64,000 nucleotides of DNA from Henriciella litoralis (GTDB lineage: Bacteria; Pseudomonadota; Alphaproteobacteria; Caulobacterales; Hyphomonadaceae), in assembly GCF_002088935.1 (NCBI RefSeq), contig NZ_NCSS01000006.1, positions 1,334,407-1,398,406 on the forward strand, given 5' to 3'. Of this stretch, positions 26,154 to 34,980 are shown piece by piece. The notes beneath the pieces were generated by a model. It did not search any database and was not told where the DNA came from. It saw nothing but the letters and a program-made list of their open reading frames with translations. The number at the start of each line of letters is the position of its first letter. The stretch's first letter is position 1. Both the position numbers and the translations under genes were made by a program.

Positions 26154-27098
26154 ATGGTCGCGCCCGTCTGTCTTCCCGATAAAACTGCCCTCGACAAGGC
26201 AGCCTCCCTTCTTGAGCGGGGCGGGCTTGTCGGCATGCCGACAGAAACGGTTTATGGGCTGGCAGCAGATGCGGCGAACCCCGACGCGGTCGCGCAGATT
26301 TACAGCGTGAAAGGTCGCCCGGCGTTCAACCCCCTGATTGCGCATGTCGCAACGCCAGAAGACGCGTTTGCCCAAGGGGATTTCTCGGCTGAGGCGCGGG
26401 CCTTGGCCGCCGAATTCTGGCCCGGCCCGCTGACATTCGTCGTCAACAAAGTGCCTGAAACAACCGTTTGCGACCTTGCCCGCGCCGGCTTGCAAACGCT
26501 CGCGCTGAGAGTACCTGCACACCCCGTTGCGCAAGCCCTGCTTCAACGGTTCGCACGCCCTGTCGTCGCACCGTCAGCAAACCCTTCTGGCCGCATCAGC
26601 CCGACAGAAGCTGCGCACGTTGCCACCGATCTTGGAGACGCGATCGACATGGTTCTTGATGGCGGCGCCTCACAAGTCGGCCTGGAATCGACCGTTATCG
26701 ACGCGCGCGGACCGCACCCCATATTGCTGAGGCTTGGAACCATTACTCAAGATCAGATCGCGGCCATCTGGCCCGGCGTCGAGATGGGCGGCAGCGAGGG
26801 AAAACCGGTTTCTCCGGGACAGCTGCTCCGGCACTACGCGCCGGATGCTGCGCTACGGCTTAACGTAACCGAGCCGCAACCGGGTGAAGCCTTCCTCGGT
26901 TTCGGGCCCGGCGAAGCGACCCTCAATCTGTCTCCATCGGGCAATCTCATCGAAGCGGCCGCAAACCTATTCGCGATGCTCCGCAAGCTTGATACGGACC
27001 ATTCCCGCATCGCCGTCGCCCCCATCCCCGATGAAGGCCTCGGCGCGGCGATCAATGACCGGCTGGCCCGGGCCGCAAATTCGGGCCATGACAAGTAG
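26154..27098 (+). CDS. tsaC: L-threonylcarbamoyladenylate synthase (Sua5/YrdC)
   Basis: 314 residues, so the long Sua5 form: YrdC domain (about 10-200) plus a C-terminal Sua5 domain. YrdC features are MPTETVYGLAADAANPDAV, KGRPAFNPLIAHVA, PSANPSGRISPTEA and STVIDARGP. The linker PGQLLRHYAPDAAL is the usual Sua5 junction. It makes threonylcarbamoyl-AMP from threonine, bicarbonate and ATP, the first step of t6A modification on ANN-decoding tRNAs. It follows the b561 gene by 20 bp and is probably transcribed with the genes before it, though functionally unrelated. Confidence 0.92.
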   Translation: MVAPVCLPDKTALDKAASLLERGGLVGMPTETVYGLAADAANPDAVAQIYSVKGRPAFNPLIAHVATPEDAFAQGDFSAEARALAAEFWPGPLTFVVNKVPETTVCDLARAGLQTLALRVPAHPVAQALLQRFARPVVAPSANPSGRISPTEAAHVATDLGDAIDMVLDGGASQVGLESTVIDARGPHPILLRLGTITQDQIAAIWPGVEMGGSEGKPVSPGQLLRHYAPDAALRLNVTEPQPGEAFLGFGPGEATLNLSPSGNLIEAAANLFAMLRKLDTDHSRIAVAPIPDEGLGAAINDRLARAANSGHDK

Positions 27099-27185
27099 GC
27101 CCGAAACACCCACGCCCCGGACTGCCCTTGCATTGAAAGCAGCCGGTGATGACATAACCCTATCAAGTATGATGGACTTTAGCGC

Positions 27186-28601
27186 ATGAACAATCTGACG
27201 AACGAATTTCTGGCGAAGGCCAAGTCCATTCTTGGCGACAGCGGCTGGAGTGAAGACCCCGACAAGCTGCACGCAGCAGCGTCTCCATGGCGGGCGACAA
27301 GTCAGGGCGAGACGCCCTTCCTGGCAATGCCGGGGTCCACGGACCAGGCATCCGCGCTTGTGCGCCTTTGCGCCGACCATCGCGTCGCCCTCACGCCGCA
27401 AGGCGGAAATACTGGCCTTGTCGATGGTGGAACCCCGCATGGCGAGATCACTGTCTCAATGCGCCGGATGACCCGCATTCGCGCGCTCGACAAGACCAAC
27501 AATTCCCTCACAATCGAGGCAGGCGCGCCGCTCGTCGATGCGCAGAACGCCGCGGATGATGCCAATCGACTGTTCCCTCTTTCACTGGGCTCGGAAGGCA
27601 TCGCAACGATCGGGGGCCTCATTTCCACCAATGCTGGCGGCGTCGCAGTGCTGCGCTATGGCATGATGCGGGACCTGTTACTCGGCCTCGAGGTTGTCTT
27701 GCCATCCGGCGAGGTCTGGAACGGCCTGTCGGGCCTGCGGAAAAACAATACTGGCTACGACCTCAAGCACCTCTTTGCCGGAGCTGAAGGCACGCTCGGC
27801 CTGATCACCGCGGCAACGCTCAAACTGTTCCCGAAAGTCGCCAAGGCCACAGGCTGGGTCATCTGCAAATCCGCTGAAGACGTTGTCGATCTGCTTGCCC
27901 TCGTGCGCGATCACGCAGGCGACACAGTAACCAGCTTCGAGATTATCCCGGCCAATGCCATTGAAATGGTAACAGCCGACATCCCGGACACCAGAGATCC
28001 GGCGCCGTCGGCGCTGCCATGGCGTGTGCTGGTCGAGGTGTCCATGGCAAGAGAGGATCAGGCCCGCGAAACGCTGATGAGCGCGCTAGCCGATGCGATG
28101 GAAAAAGATCTCGCAGACAATGCGATCATCGCTGAAAGTGGCCAGCAGGCCGACAGCTTCTGGCATATCCGCGAGACGATCCCCCTCTCAAAGAGAGCCT
28201 ATGGGACCGCCATCAATCACGACGTAGCTGTGCCAGTCTCCGCCATTCCGGAATTCCTCAAGACAACCGAAGCGGCCATCCACAAAGTCGACAATCATGC
28301 GGAGATCGTCGCATTTGGACATGTCGGTGACGGAAATCTGCACTATTCAGCTTGCGAGCCTCTAGGCGTTTCGGAATCAACGCTTGCCCGCCACGCCGAC
28401 GAAATCACCCAGATCGTCCACACTCAGGCGATGAAATATGGCGGATCGATCAGCGCGGAACACGGTGTCGGCCGGCTCAAACGCGACGAACTCGCTTCTA
28501 TCCGCCCGCAGGCAGCGACCGATACGATGCGCGCAATCAAACAGGCGCTGGATCCATTGGGCATAATGAATCCCGGCCGCGTTGTGTCGATGTCGGACTG
28601 A
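27186..28601 (+). CDS. FAD-linked D-2-hydroxyacid dehydrogenase (D2HGDH-like)
   Basis: 471 residues. The PCMH/VAO-type FAD domain begins about residue 40 (PGSTDQASALVRLCADHRVALTPQGGNTGLVDGG). The C-terminal FAD_oxidase_C domain ends in HVGDGNLHYSACEP, GGSISAEHGVGRLKRDEL and a NPGRVVSM tail. The family oxidises D-2-hydroxyglutarate, D-lactate or related acids, passing electrons to ETF or quinone; the sequence resembles the D-2-hydroxyglutarate dehydrogenase side. No ETF or transporter gene is adjacent. A 373-bp gap follows. Confidence 0.88.
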   Translation: MNNLTNEFLAKAKSILGDSGWSEDPDKLHAAASPWRATSQGETPFLAMPGSTDQASALVRLCADHRVALTPQGGNTGLVDGGTPHGEITVSMRRMTRIRALDKTNNSLTIEAGAPLVDAQNAADDANRLFPLSLGSEGIATIGGLISTNAGGVAVLRYGMMRDLLLGLEVVLPSGEVWNGLSGLRKNNTGYDLKHLFAGAEGTLGLITAATLKLFPKVAKATGWVICKSAEDVVDLLALVRDHAGDTVTSFEIIPANAIEMVTADIPDTRDPAPSALPWRVLVEVSMAREDQARETLMSALADAMEKDLADNAIIAESGQQADSFWHIRETIPLSKRAYGTAINHDVAVPVSAIPEFLKTTEAAIHKVDNHAEIVAFGHVGDGNLHYSACEPLGVSESTLARHADEITQIVHTQAMKYGGSISAEHGVGRLKRDELASIRPQAATDTMRAIKQALDPLGIMNPGRVVSMSD

Positions 28602-28703
28602 ATTTTCAGATGACGATATGATGGCCGTCTCCTGGGTGAATGGAGGCCATGAAAATTTGCTGGATATCTTTGCACATTTGAAAAGCCCCTAAACATATAA
28701 AGA

Positions 28704-28841
28704 TCAGACCAAGAACATATCCGCATCAAACCCCATCACACCATCGCCCAAGCTATGGCTGAGGCTTAATCCCGTCTCAACAATGCGCGGCTGGCCGAAC
28801 AATGCATCGTCTCCACGTCCAAACTTGCCGTTTAGCGCCAC
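28704..28841 (-). pseudogene. Short ORF, possible C-terminal gene relic
   Basis: A 45-codon frame begins at GTG 28841 directly after an in-frame TAG and ends with TGA. Its peptide includes ALNGKFGRGDDALFGQPRIV and SLSHSLGDGVMGFDAD. The composition is natural-looking and rich in Gly/Asp, unlike the AT-rich flanks. It reads like the tail of a larger secreted or beta-barrel protein whose front is missing. It could equally be chance; I recognise no family. Confidence 0.25.
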
Positions 28842-28889
28842 CTAACAATTACGTTAGAACACAGCTTTGGACACAGAAGCGCCCTTTTC

Positions 28890-28944
28890 GGAATTCAAAA
28901 ATATTCTTAAGAATTCCATAGTCGAAGCAGGTCATATTCTGCTT
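28890..28944 (+). promoter_or_regulatory. Inverted repeats in the desaturase leader
   Basis: GGAATTC (28890-28896) is mirrored by GAATTCC (28911-28917) around an AT-rich centre. Downstream, AAGCAG (28925-28930) pairs with CTGCTT (28939-28944) 30 bp before the desaturase ATG. They could be an operator and a leader hairpin of the lipid gene. Both are short, so the support is weak. Confidence 0.3.
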
Positions 28945-28974
28945 GAGGCGCCCGCCTAGTCTGGAGATACCTGA

Positions 28975-29871
28975 ATGCCAAAAATCCCGCGCTCGCTTGC
29001 GATTCCAAAAAACTGGAAAACGTTCAACGCGGCTAGCTGCTTCTCGGCAATTGTTTATCCGCTTCTGGGTGTCGCGATGTTAGCAACCATGGTCATTCTT
29101 GGCTTCGCACTGACGCAGATTGAGCTGAAGCTCTGGTATCTTCCACTGTCGCTCGGCGTGATCGCCTTCACGATTTTTATTTGCAATGCCGGTATCGGTC
29201 CACTTCACCGTCTGATGCAGCACCGCGCAGGCGAATTGCGCTGGCCAGCGCAGATCATCACCATGCTCAATCTGGTAATTGCGATGCAGGGCAATGTGAA
29301 AGACTGGGTGAATTACCACTCCCAGCACCACCGTTTTGCCGACGGCCCCGGTGACCCGCATAACCCGTTCGAGTCCAAGCGCTGGGCCTGGGTCGGCTGG
29401 ATCCTGTTCCGCGATACAAAAGACATGCTCCGTCCCATGCCGATGTGGCTTAAGAACCATCCAATCATTGTCTGGATGGACGGCTTCTACAATTCGATCT
29501 CGCTGGTTGTGCACCTCCTCATCCCCGCCGCCATCTATCTGATCGTCTGGGCGGCTGGCGGCTCACTCGTGCTCACCGCGATCATCCATGCGAGCATCGT
29601 GATTGGCCGCGCCATCCAGTTCCACGCCACAACCTATGGCATCAACGTCCTCGGCCATCTGAAGACACCGAAATGGGCTGACCATGCGATGGCGCTTCTG
29701 ACAGGCGGCGAAGCCTTCCATGACCACCACCATGATGAGCCGATTTCCGCGCTTCACCGCCCCCGCAAAGGCGTCTGGAACCGGATCGTCGACTATAACG
29801 GCACCATGCTCCTGTTTTATGAAAAGCTCGGCTGGGTGAAAAACCTCAAGATCGCCGAACGTTTCAGGTGA
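28975..29871 (+). CDS. Acyl-CoA/fatty-acid desaturase
   Basis: 298 residues. All three histidine boxes of membrane di-iron desaturases are visible: HRLMQH near residue 80, HSQHH near 119 and HDHHH near 249. Four or so membrane helices (about 22-45, 50-70, 180-215) flank them. It introduces a double bond (typically delta-9) into acyl chains, adjusting membrane fluidity. It is followed with a 4-bp overlap by a Nudix gene. The protein length and box spacing agree with stearoyl-CoA desaturase-type bacterial enzymes. Confidence 0.9.
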   Translation: MPKIPRSLAIPKNWKTFNAASCFSAIVYPLLGVAMLATMVILGFALTQIELKLWYLPLSLGVIAFTIFICNAGIGPLHRLMQHRAGELRWPAQIITMLNLVIAMQGNVKDWVNYHSQHHRFADGPGDPHNPFESKRWAWVGWILFRDTKDMLRPMPMWLKNHPIIVWMDGFYNSISLVVHLLIPAAIYLIVWAAGGSLVLTAIIHASIVIGRAIQFHATTYGINVLGHLKTPKWADHAMALLTGGEAFHDHHHDEPISALHRPRKGVWNRIVDYNGTMLLFYEKLGWVKNLKIAERFR

Positions 29872-30455
29872 GTGCAAAGCCTCTGAAAGACCGGGTAGAC
29901 ATTATTGAGACGTCTACCCTTTCGGATAACTGGACGGCTCTCTCCAAAGTCAGTTTCAATTATGAGCGTCTCGACGGGCGGCGCGAGCGCCAGGACCGTG
30001 AGGTTTATGAGCGCGCCAATGCGATCGCTGTTCTGCCCCACGATCCTGCGCGGAGCACAGTTCTTCTCGTGCGTCAGCTTCGTCTTCCAGCTTTTCTCAA
30101 TGGCGATGATGCGCCCCTGATCGAAGCCTGCGCCGGAATTATCGAAGACGAGCCTCCTGAAGACTGCGCGCATCGCGAGGCAATCGAAGAGCTCGGTTAC
30201 AAATTACCCGTCCTGAAACCTGCCTTTCGCGCCTATACGATCCCGGGCAGCGTGATGGAATGCGTTTATGCCTTTACCGCAGAGTACGCCCCGTCGGACC
30301 GCATCAGCGCTGGCGGCGGAGTCCACGATGAGGGCGAAGAGATAGAAGTTCTGGAAATGAAGCTGAGCGAGGCGCTGGCCATGATCAAGTCAGGCGAAAT
30401 CATCGACGCCAAGACCATCGCGCTTCTCTATCATCTCGCGCTTGAAGGTCAGTAG
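29868..30455 (+). CDS. Nudix hydrolase (ADP-sugar pyrophosphatase-like)
   Basis: 195 residues from GTG 29868, overlapping the desaturase stop (GTGA). The Nudix box is at about 85-107: AGIIEDEPPEDCAHREAIEELGY, with the catalytic REAIEELG intact and one residue fewer than usual between its Gly and first Glu. The preceding RQLRLPAFLNG and the late GGGVHDEGEEIEVLEM segment match the ADP-ribose/GDP-mannose pyrophosphatase group (NudF/NudK). It probably clears nucleoside-diphosphate sugars. The coupling to the desaturase has no obvious biochemical reason. Confidence 0.85.
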   Translation: MSAKPLKDRVDIIETSTLSDNWTALSKVSFNYERLDGRRERQDREVYERANAIAVLPHDPARSTVLLVRQLRLPAFLNGDDAPLIEACAGIIEDEPPEDCAHREAIEELGYKLPVLKPAFRAYTIPGSVMECVYAFTAEYAPSDRISAGGGVHDEGEEIEVLEMKLSEALAMIKSGEIIDAKTIALLYHLALEGQ

Positions 30456-30522
30456 GCATCGCTTGCCAGACAGCTGGAGCAGGCCTAGTCTTTCCATATC
30501 TTTGTGTGGGGACGCAATTTTG

Positions 30523-31677
30523 ATGAAACTCAGCTTCAGAGCCGGGCTTTTCGCTCTGGCCATCACCACTGGCCTCGTCGGCAAAACAGCTGCCGACGAG
30601 AGTGAACAAATTCCGCCATGCCCGGAAAACGCGCTTGCGCATGTGAACACGGTCCGCAGTTATTTCGAGAAGAAGGATGAGCCGCTGAATGAAGCCGCCG
30701 TCGCAGATGCCAACATAATTGAACGGCTATGCAGCGACCAGTTCATCACCATGTATGAGCTGGCCGATACCTGGTATCAGCTTCTTTCGCGGACAGACCT
30801 TACCCTTGAGCAACAAGGGCAAATCGCAAACCGTGCGCTGAACATTCTTCTGAACGCGGACAAGGCCGAAAGAGCGCCTCACAATTACGATGCCGCACGG
30901 GAAACGCGCAAACGCATTATGAGCGCCGCTATTGTGTATGCAGAAGCTGGCGGCCCACGTGAAAGCTACTTCAATGAAGGCGGAACATTTGGCAGCTGCG
31001 AGAACCATTGGGGCAATGTCACCCAAACCCTCTGGTACGACTACAAAAAGGACTGGAGCGGAGAAATCCCGCCCATTCTGATCGCGAACGCCTCTCTCTC
31101 GTGCAAGGATAAACCGGGGCTCTATGCCCATCGCTACTTTGGCGAGCTAAGGTCTGAACAAGCTGCCCGCCTGGATGATCCGGCAGCTCAGCTTGTTTTG
31201 CTGAAAGACGCCGAAGCGGCCTTCAACCTTTATTACAGCTCAGATTCCGGAGAGATGCGCAGTTGGGACGACAGCGTCAAATCAGAGTTCGACAAACAGT
31301 ATGACGCGGCCCGGCTTGGCGTTGCCACTGATCAGCCCCCGCTCCCTCAATCTGAATGGTTCTTGCCCGAGAACATAGAGAACGGAAACACTCGGATCGC
31401 GATCGCCCTGAAAGCCAACGAACTCTGGGGGCCGCACTACTCCTTGGCGAACGACATCGCCACCGAAGCAGAATTCAAGGCGCAACTCACTGCCTATAAT
31501 TCATTCGTCAGCTCTACCTTCAAAGAGGCGAAAGCCGCTGGCCCGGCCGCTCAGACGGTGCTGTACGAGGCCCTGCGCGACCATGCGAACGGCCCGCTGC
31601 GCACGCCAGAAACGGCCGACTACAAATTCCCGACCGACGCGCTGTGGAGCTGGACCGATCCTGCAAAGCAACAGTAG
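30523..31677 (+). CDS. Exported protein of unknown function
   Basis: 384 residues from ATG 30523 (MKLSFRAGLFALAI), preceded by GGGGAC; the in-frame upstream ATG at 30442 adds a non-signal leader. A signal peptide ends near KTAADES. The mature protein is helical and charged with a few Cys (PPCPENA, LCSDQF, GSCENHW, LSCKDKP), probably periplasmic. The helix-rich middle (LADTWYQLLSRTDLTLEQQGQIANRALNILL) resembles TPR-like repeats in spacing. I know no named family. It is a single gene with a 32-bp gap to the convergent DUF1508 gene. Confidence 0.65.
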   Translation: MKLSFRAGLFALAITTGLVGKTAADESEQIPPCPENALAHVNTVRSYFEKKDEPLNEAAVADANIIERLCSDQFITMYELADTWYQLLSRTDLTLEQQGQIANRALNILLNADKAERAPHNYDAARETRKRIMSAAIVYAEAGGPRESYFNEGGTFGSCENHWGNVTQTLWYDYKKDWSGEIPPILIANASLSCKDKPGLYAHRYFGELRSEQAARLDDPAAQLVLLKDAEAAFNLYYSSDSGEMRSWDDSVKSEFDKQYDAARLGVATDQPPLPQSEWFLPENIENGNTRIAIALKANELWGPHYSLANDIATEAEFKAQLTAYNSFVSSTFKEAKAAGPAAQTVLYEALRDHANGPLRTPETADYKFPTDALWSWTDPAKQQ

Positions 31678-31709
31678 GCGCGCAAGATCGGTCCATTGAA
31701 GAGCTTGGC

Positions 31710-32045
31710 TTAGCTCGTGATGTCCTCAACGCGCGCATCAGGCGCGTTCTTCATCACAGACTCGATCCCACCATCGCGTGACGACGCGCTGGCATAGGAC
31801 TGAGACGTGCCGACAACCTGACCATTGGTGGATTTCAGATTGAACATGAACTTGCCGGCAGCCGTTTCTTTTTTCTCGAAGCGCGCTTCATCGACAGCGT
31901 TTTTCTTAACCGACTCAATGCCGTTTTCGGCGCTCGCCTTGGCTTTATAGCCTTCGCTCGCCAGAATGTTTTCGCCATTGCCCGCTTTCAGGCGGAAACG
32001 GTATTCACCCGCATTGTCTGTATAAAGTTCGAACTTGGCAGCCAT
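31710..32045 (-). CDS. YegP-like DUF1508 protein
   Basis: 111 residues from ATG 32045 with AGGAT upstream; in-frame ATGs further upstream are not conserved. The protein is two tandem ~48-residue DUF1508 repeats: FELYTDNAGEYRFRLKAGNGENILASEGYKAKA with GIESVKKNA, and FEKKETAAGKFMFNLKSTNGQVVGTSQSYAS with GIESVMKNA. The family (E. coli YegP) is a small cytoplasmic protein linked to stationary phase, function unknown. Confidence 0.9.
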   Translation of the reverse strand: MAAKFELYTDNAGEYRFRLKAGNGENILASEGYKAKASAENGIESVKKNAVDEARFEKKETAAGKFMFNLKSTNGQVVGTSQSYASASSRDGGIESVMKNAPDARVEDITS

Positions 32046-32165
32046 GGTTTGATCCTCTCTGGGTTTGAGCAAGGGCGCTAATCTGGCCCCTCTTACTGGG
32101 TTGCCCATGCTTGCGCGCAAGGTCAAGCCCGTGGCCCGTCAAGGCATTGGCTTTGAACGCAAAAT

Positions 32166-32327
32166 TCAGCCGATAAACAGCAGCGCCCTGAGGAGGTAGG
32201 CCGTCGCCGCCACGATCACGAGGCTGAGCAGGGCCAGTCCGGCAAACCAGGCGATCCGACGGCCGAACGGCGGCGGAGCGTTACCAGCCTCCGCCGGCCC
32301 CTGCGGCTCAAACAAGTTCCTAGTCAT
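32166..32327 (-). CDS. DUF2474 small membrane subunit next to cydB (CydX-like)
   Basis: 53 residues, start ATG 32327 inside the last codons of cydB (8-bp overlap), stop at 32166. The sequence has a proline-rich front (EPQGPAEAGNAPPP), then one transmembrane helix preceded by RRIAW and followed by YLLRALLFIG. This matches DUF2474, a short protein found immediately after cydAB in many Proteobacteria. By position and size it could play a CydX-like role, stabilising the oxidase, but that role is not established for the family. It follows cydB in the same operon. Confidence 0.8.
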   Translation of the reverse strand: MTRNLFEPQGPAEAGNAPPPFGRRIAWFAGLALLSLVIVAATAYLLRALLFIG

Positions 32328-33354
32328 GATAGGCCTCGTCCGGGTCGACCTTCCCCCAGAACAGCGAATAGACGTAGCCGGTATAGATCAGGATCACGGG
32401 CAGCATGATCGCCGCCCCCACCAGCATCAGCATCAACGAATTGTCGCGCGCCGCAGCCTCCCACAGATCGACATCGTAAGGCACGAGATCCGGGAACAGG
32501 CTCACCGCAAGTCCGAGATAGCCAGACAGGAAGATGCCGGCGGACAGGACATAGGGCCGCCAGTCCGGCGCCTCGACCTGCATCGACAAATCCCGCCAGA
32601 CGAGAGCCGTCAGAATGAGGCCAGCGGCCGGGATCGGAAGCAGCGGCAACAGCTTTGCCGGTTCGATCGATGACATTGTGAACCCCCAACGCTCGGTCAC
32701 CTGAGGATCAAGTGACAGCGTCGCGAGGCTTACGGCCGCAAAGCAGAGCGCCACACCAATCAGAGCTATCAGACCGCGGCGCCGCGCGCGCTTCTGCACT
32801 TCGCCTTCTGTTTTCAGGACAAGCCAGCATGCACCGAGAAGCACATAGCCGACCGCCACAGACACGGCCACGAGCAGTGAGAACGGTGTCAGCCAGTCAA
32901 ATTGGCCGCCCGCAAAACTGCGGCCTTCAACTGTGACGCCTTGCACAAATCCGCCAAGGACAAGCCCCTGTGACAAGGCTGCGACGAGCGAGCCGCCAAA
33001 GAAGGCCCCATTCCAGAAGAGGCGCGTCGGCTTGCGAACGGCCTTGTGGCGAAACTCGAACGCCACCCCGCGGAAAATCAACGCCGCCAGCATCAACATA
33101 ACCGGCAGATAGAACGCCGGCATCAGGATCGCATAGGCCAGCGGAAAGGCTGCGAACAGTCCGCCGCCGCCCAGGATCAGCCAGGTTTCATTGCCATCCC
33201 AGACCGGCTCAATCGTTGCGGTCATCAGATTGCGCTCATCATCGCTCTTGGCGAAGCCCGTCAGGATGCCGACGCCGAGGTCCATGCCATCCAGAAGCAC
33301 ATACAACATGACGGCAGTTGCGATCAGTCCTGACCAGATCAGTGGCAGATCCAT
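32320..33354 (-). CDS. cydB: Cytochrome bd-type quinol oxidase subunit II
   Basis: 344 residues, eight membrane helices, no known haem. The N-terminal LIWSGLIATAVMLYVLLDGMDLGVGIL and EPVWDGNETWLILGGGGLFAAFPLAYAILMPAFYLP segments are hallmarks of CydB/CioB. It forms the heterodimer with subunit I. The length is that of the CioB group rather than the longer E. coli CydB. It begins 12 bp after the subunit I gene and overlaps the DUF2474 gene. Confidence 0.94.
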   Translation of the reverse strand: MDLPLIWSGLIATAVMLYVLLDGMDLGVGILTGFAKSDDERNLMTATIEPVWDGNETWLILGGGGLFAAFPLAYAILMPAFYLPVMLMLAALIFRGVAFEFRHKAVRKPTRLFWNGAFFGGSLVAALSQGLVLGGFVQGVTVEGRSFAGGQFDWLTPFSLLVAVSVAVGYVLLGACWLVLKTEGEVQKRARRRGLIALIGVALCFAAVSLATLSLDPQVTERWGFTMSSIEPAKLLPLLPIPAAGLILTALVWRDLSMQVEAPDWRPYVLSAGIFLSGYLGLAVSLFPDLVPYDVDLWEAAARDNSLMLMLVGAAIMLPVILIYTGYVYSLFWGKVDPDEAYHD

Positions 33355-33366
33355 TGTCGTATCCCC

Positions 33367-34785
33367 CTATTCTTCCGGCTGCGTATTTGACGTGCGCGCA
33401 TCCGCCTTGTCGTCGACAGAGCCGAGCGGTGTACCAGGTGCGCGATTTTCCTTGGACGGCGGATCGGTCGGATCATCGCCAAAGCCGCGTGTCGCAATGC
33501 GTGCCATATAAACCGTGCCCGCCGTGAAAACGATCGCGTAGACAATCATGAAAATCAGCAGCGACGTCGCCACCTGACCGGTTGAGACCGGCGCAACACT
33601 ATCTTCGGTGCGCAAAAATCCATAGACGGTGTAAGGCTGACGCCCGACCTCCGCTGCTATCCAGCCGGTAATGACCGCGATGAAGCCAAGCGCGCCGCCG
33701 GGTATCGCCAAAATGTGAAAAATCCCCGCCTTGTCGATGCGGCCGCGCCACCAGAGGAAGGCGCCCCATAGGCCCAGCCCCAGCATACAAAGGCCAGCAC
33801 CGACCATGATCCGGAAGGCCCAGAAGACCATAAAGACAGGTGGCCGGTCTTCCTTCGCAAAATCCTTCAAGCCGAGCATCGGCCCTTCAGCACTCGGAAA
33901 GAGATAGGGGCTCGTGCCGGGAATATTGATCTCGGCGATGTTTCGCTCATTTTCCTCATCAGGAATGGCAAACAGCGCAGTGCCCTGCACGTCGCGTGTT
34001 TCCCACCAGCCTTCCATGGCCGCAACCTTGGCCGGCTGATATTCATACGCCACTTCGCCAGACCAGTGGCCGGCAGCGATCTGCATCGGCATCAACACGC
34101 ACAAAGTGCCCGCCGCCATGCGAATCTGCCAGCGCGTCGGCGCTGAGGAATGCTTACGCACAACCTGCCAGGCACCGGCTGCCATGATGACAGCTGCCGT
34201 CGTGATGAACGCCGCCAGCATCATGTGGACATAGCGCGATGGGAAGCTCGGATTAAAGATGACTTCCCAGAAATTGGTTGCGTAGAAATTGCCGGTCTCA
34301 GCGTCGATCGCAAACCCGGCTGGCGTCTGCATCCAGCTATTGGCCGACAGGATCCAGAAGGCAGAAATCGTTGTACCAACGGCGACAGCGGCCGTCGCAA
34401 TGAAGTGCAGCTTGTTGCCGACCCGCTTCCAGCCGAACAGCATCACGCCAAGAAATGTCGCTTCGAGGAAAAACGCCGTCAGCACCTCATAGCCAAGCAA
34501 CGGTCCGATCACGCTGCCCGCCTTGTCAGAGAAGACAGACCAGTTGGTGCCAAACTGATAGGACATCACCACGCCGGACACGACGCCCATCGCAAAAGCC
34601 AGCGCGAAAATCTTCACCCAGTGCAGGTATAGACGCTTGAAAACATCCTTCTTGGTCCAGAGCCACAGCCCCTCACAAACCGCAAGGAAAGCCGCGAGAC
34701 CAATCGTGAAGGCTGGAAACATGATGTGGAAGGCAATGACGAATCCAAACTGGATACGCGACAGGATCAGTGCGTCAATTTCCAT
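33367..34785 (-). CDS. cydA: Cytochrome bd-type quinol oxidase subunit I
   Basis: 472 residues from ATG 34785 (MEIDALILSRIQFGFVIAFH) with a GGGAG site; an ATG at 34881 would add a non-conserved leader. The b595 His is in VIAFHIMFPAF; GWWETRDVQGT and GRQPYTVYG are conserved elements around the quinol site. The Q-loop between the GWWET and MVFWAFR regions is short, the feature of the CIO (cyanide-insensitive) branch. It oxidises quinol and reduces oxygen at the cytoplasmic membrane, usually at low oxygen or under respiratory stress. Confidence 0.94.
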   Translation of the reverse strand: MEIDALILSRIQFGFVIAFHIMFPAFTIGLAAFLAVCEGLWLWTKKDVFKRLYLHWVKIFALAFAMGVVSGVVMSYQFGTNWSVFSDKAGSVIGPLLGYEVLTAFFLEATFLGVMLFGWKRVGNKLHFIATAAVAVGTTISAFWILSANSWMQTPAGFAIDAETGNFYATNFWEVIFNPSFPSRYVHMMLAAFITTAAVIMAAGAWQVVRKHSSAPTRWQIRMAAGTLCVLMPMQIAAGHWSGEVAYEYQPAKVAAMEGWWETRDVQGTALFAIPDEENERNIAEINIPGTSPYLFPSAEGPMLGLKDFAKEDRPPVFMVFWAFRIMVGAGLCMLGLGLWGAFLWWRGRIDKAGIFHILAIPGGALGFIAVITGWIAAEVGRQPYTVYGFLRTEDSVAPVSTGQVATSLLIFMIVYAIVFTAGTVYMARIATRGFGDDPTDPPSKENRAPGTPLGSVDDKADARTSNTQPEE

Positions 34786-34980
34786 ATCAATCAGCTCCCG
34801 AGTCAGAACACCCGTATACTTTATACACATCTCTGCGGCACACCATAAGCCACCAAGCTGACGCGCGACAGGATGGCGCAAATTTCCAAATCCGCGCCAA
34901 GGGTCAAATGATGCATTGCGCCCGCCATTCTGAACTGGTGTAAACCGCCAGACCTTGAAAAGCGCTTACGGACCCGGACC

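Larger units (their letters stand above)
28602..28974. other. 373-bp gap between the D2HGDH-like and desaturase genes
   Basis: No intact gene of normal size is visible. The stretch has AT-rich ends and a GC-richer middle that codes a short minus-strand frame (28704-28841). The desaturase promoter region with two small inverted repeats occupies 28890-28944. No convincing terminator follows the upstream gene. Confidence 0.6.
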
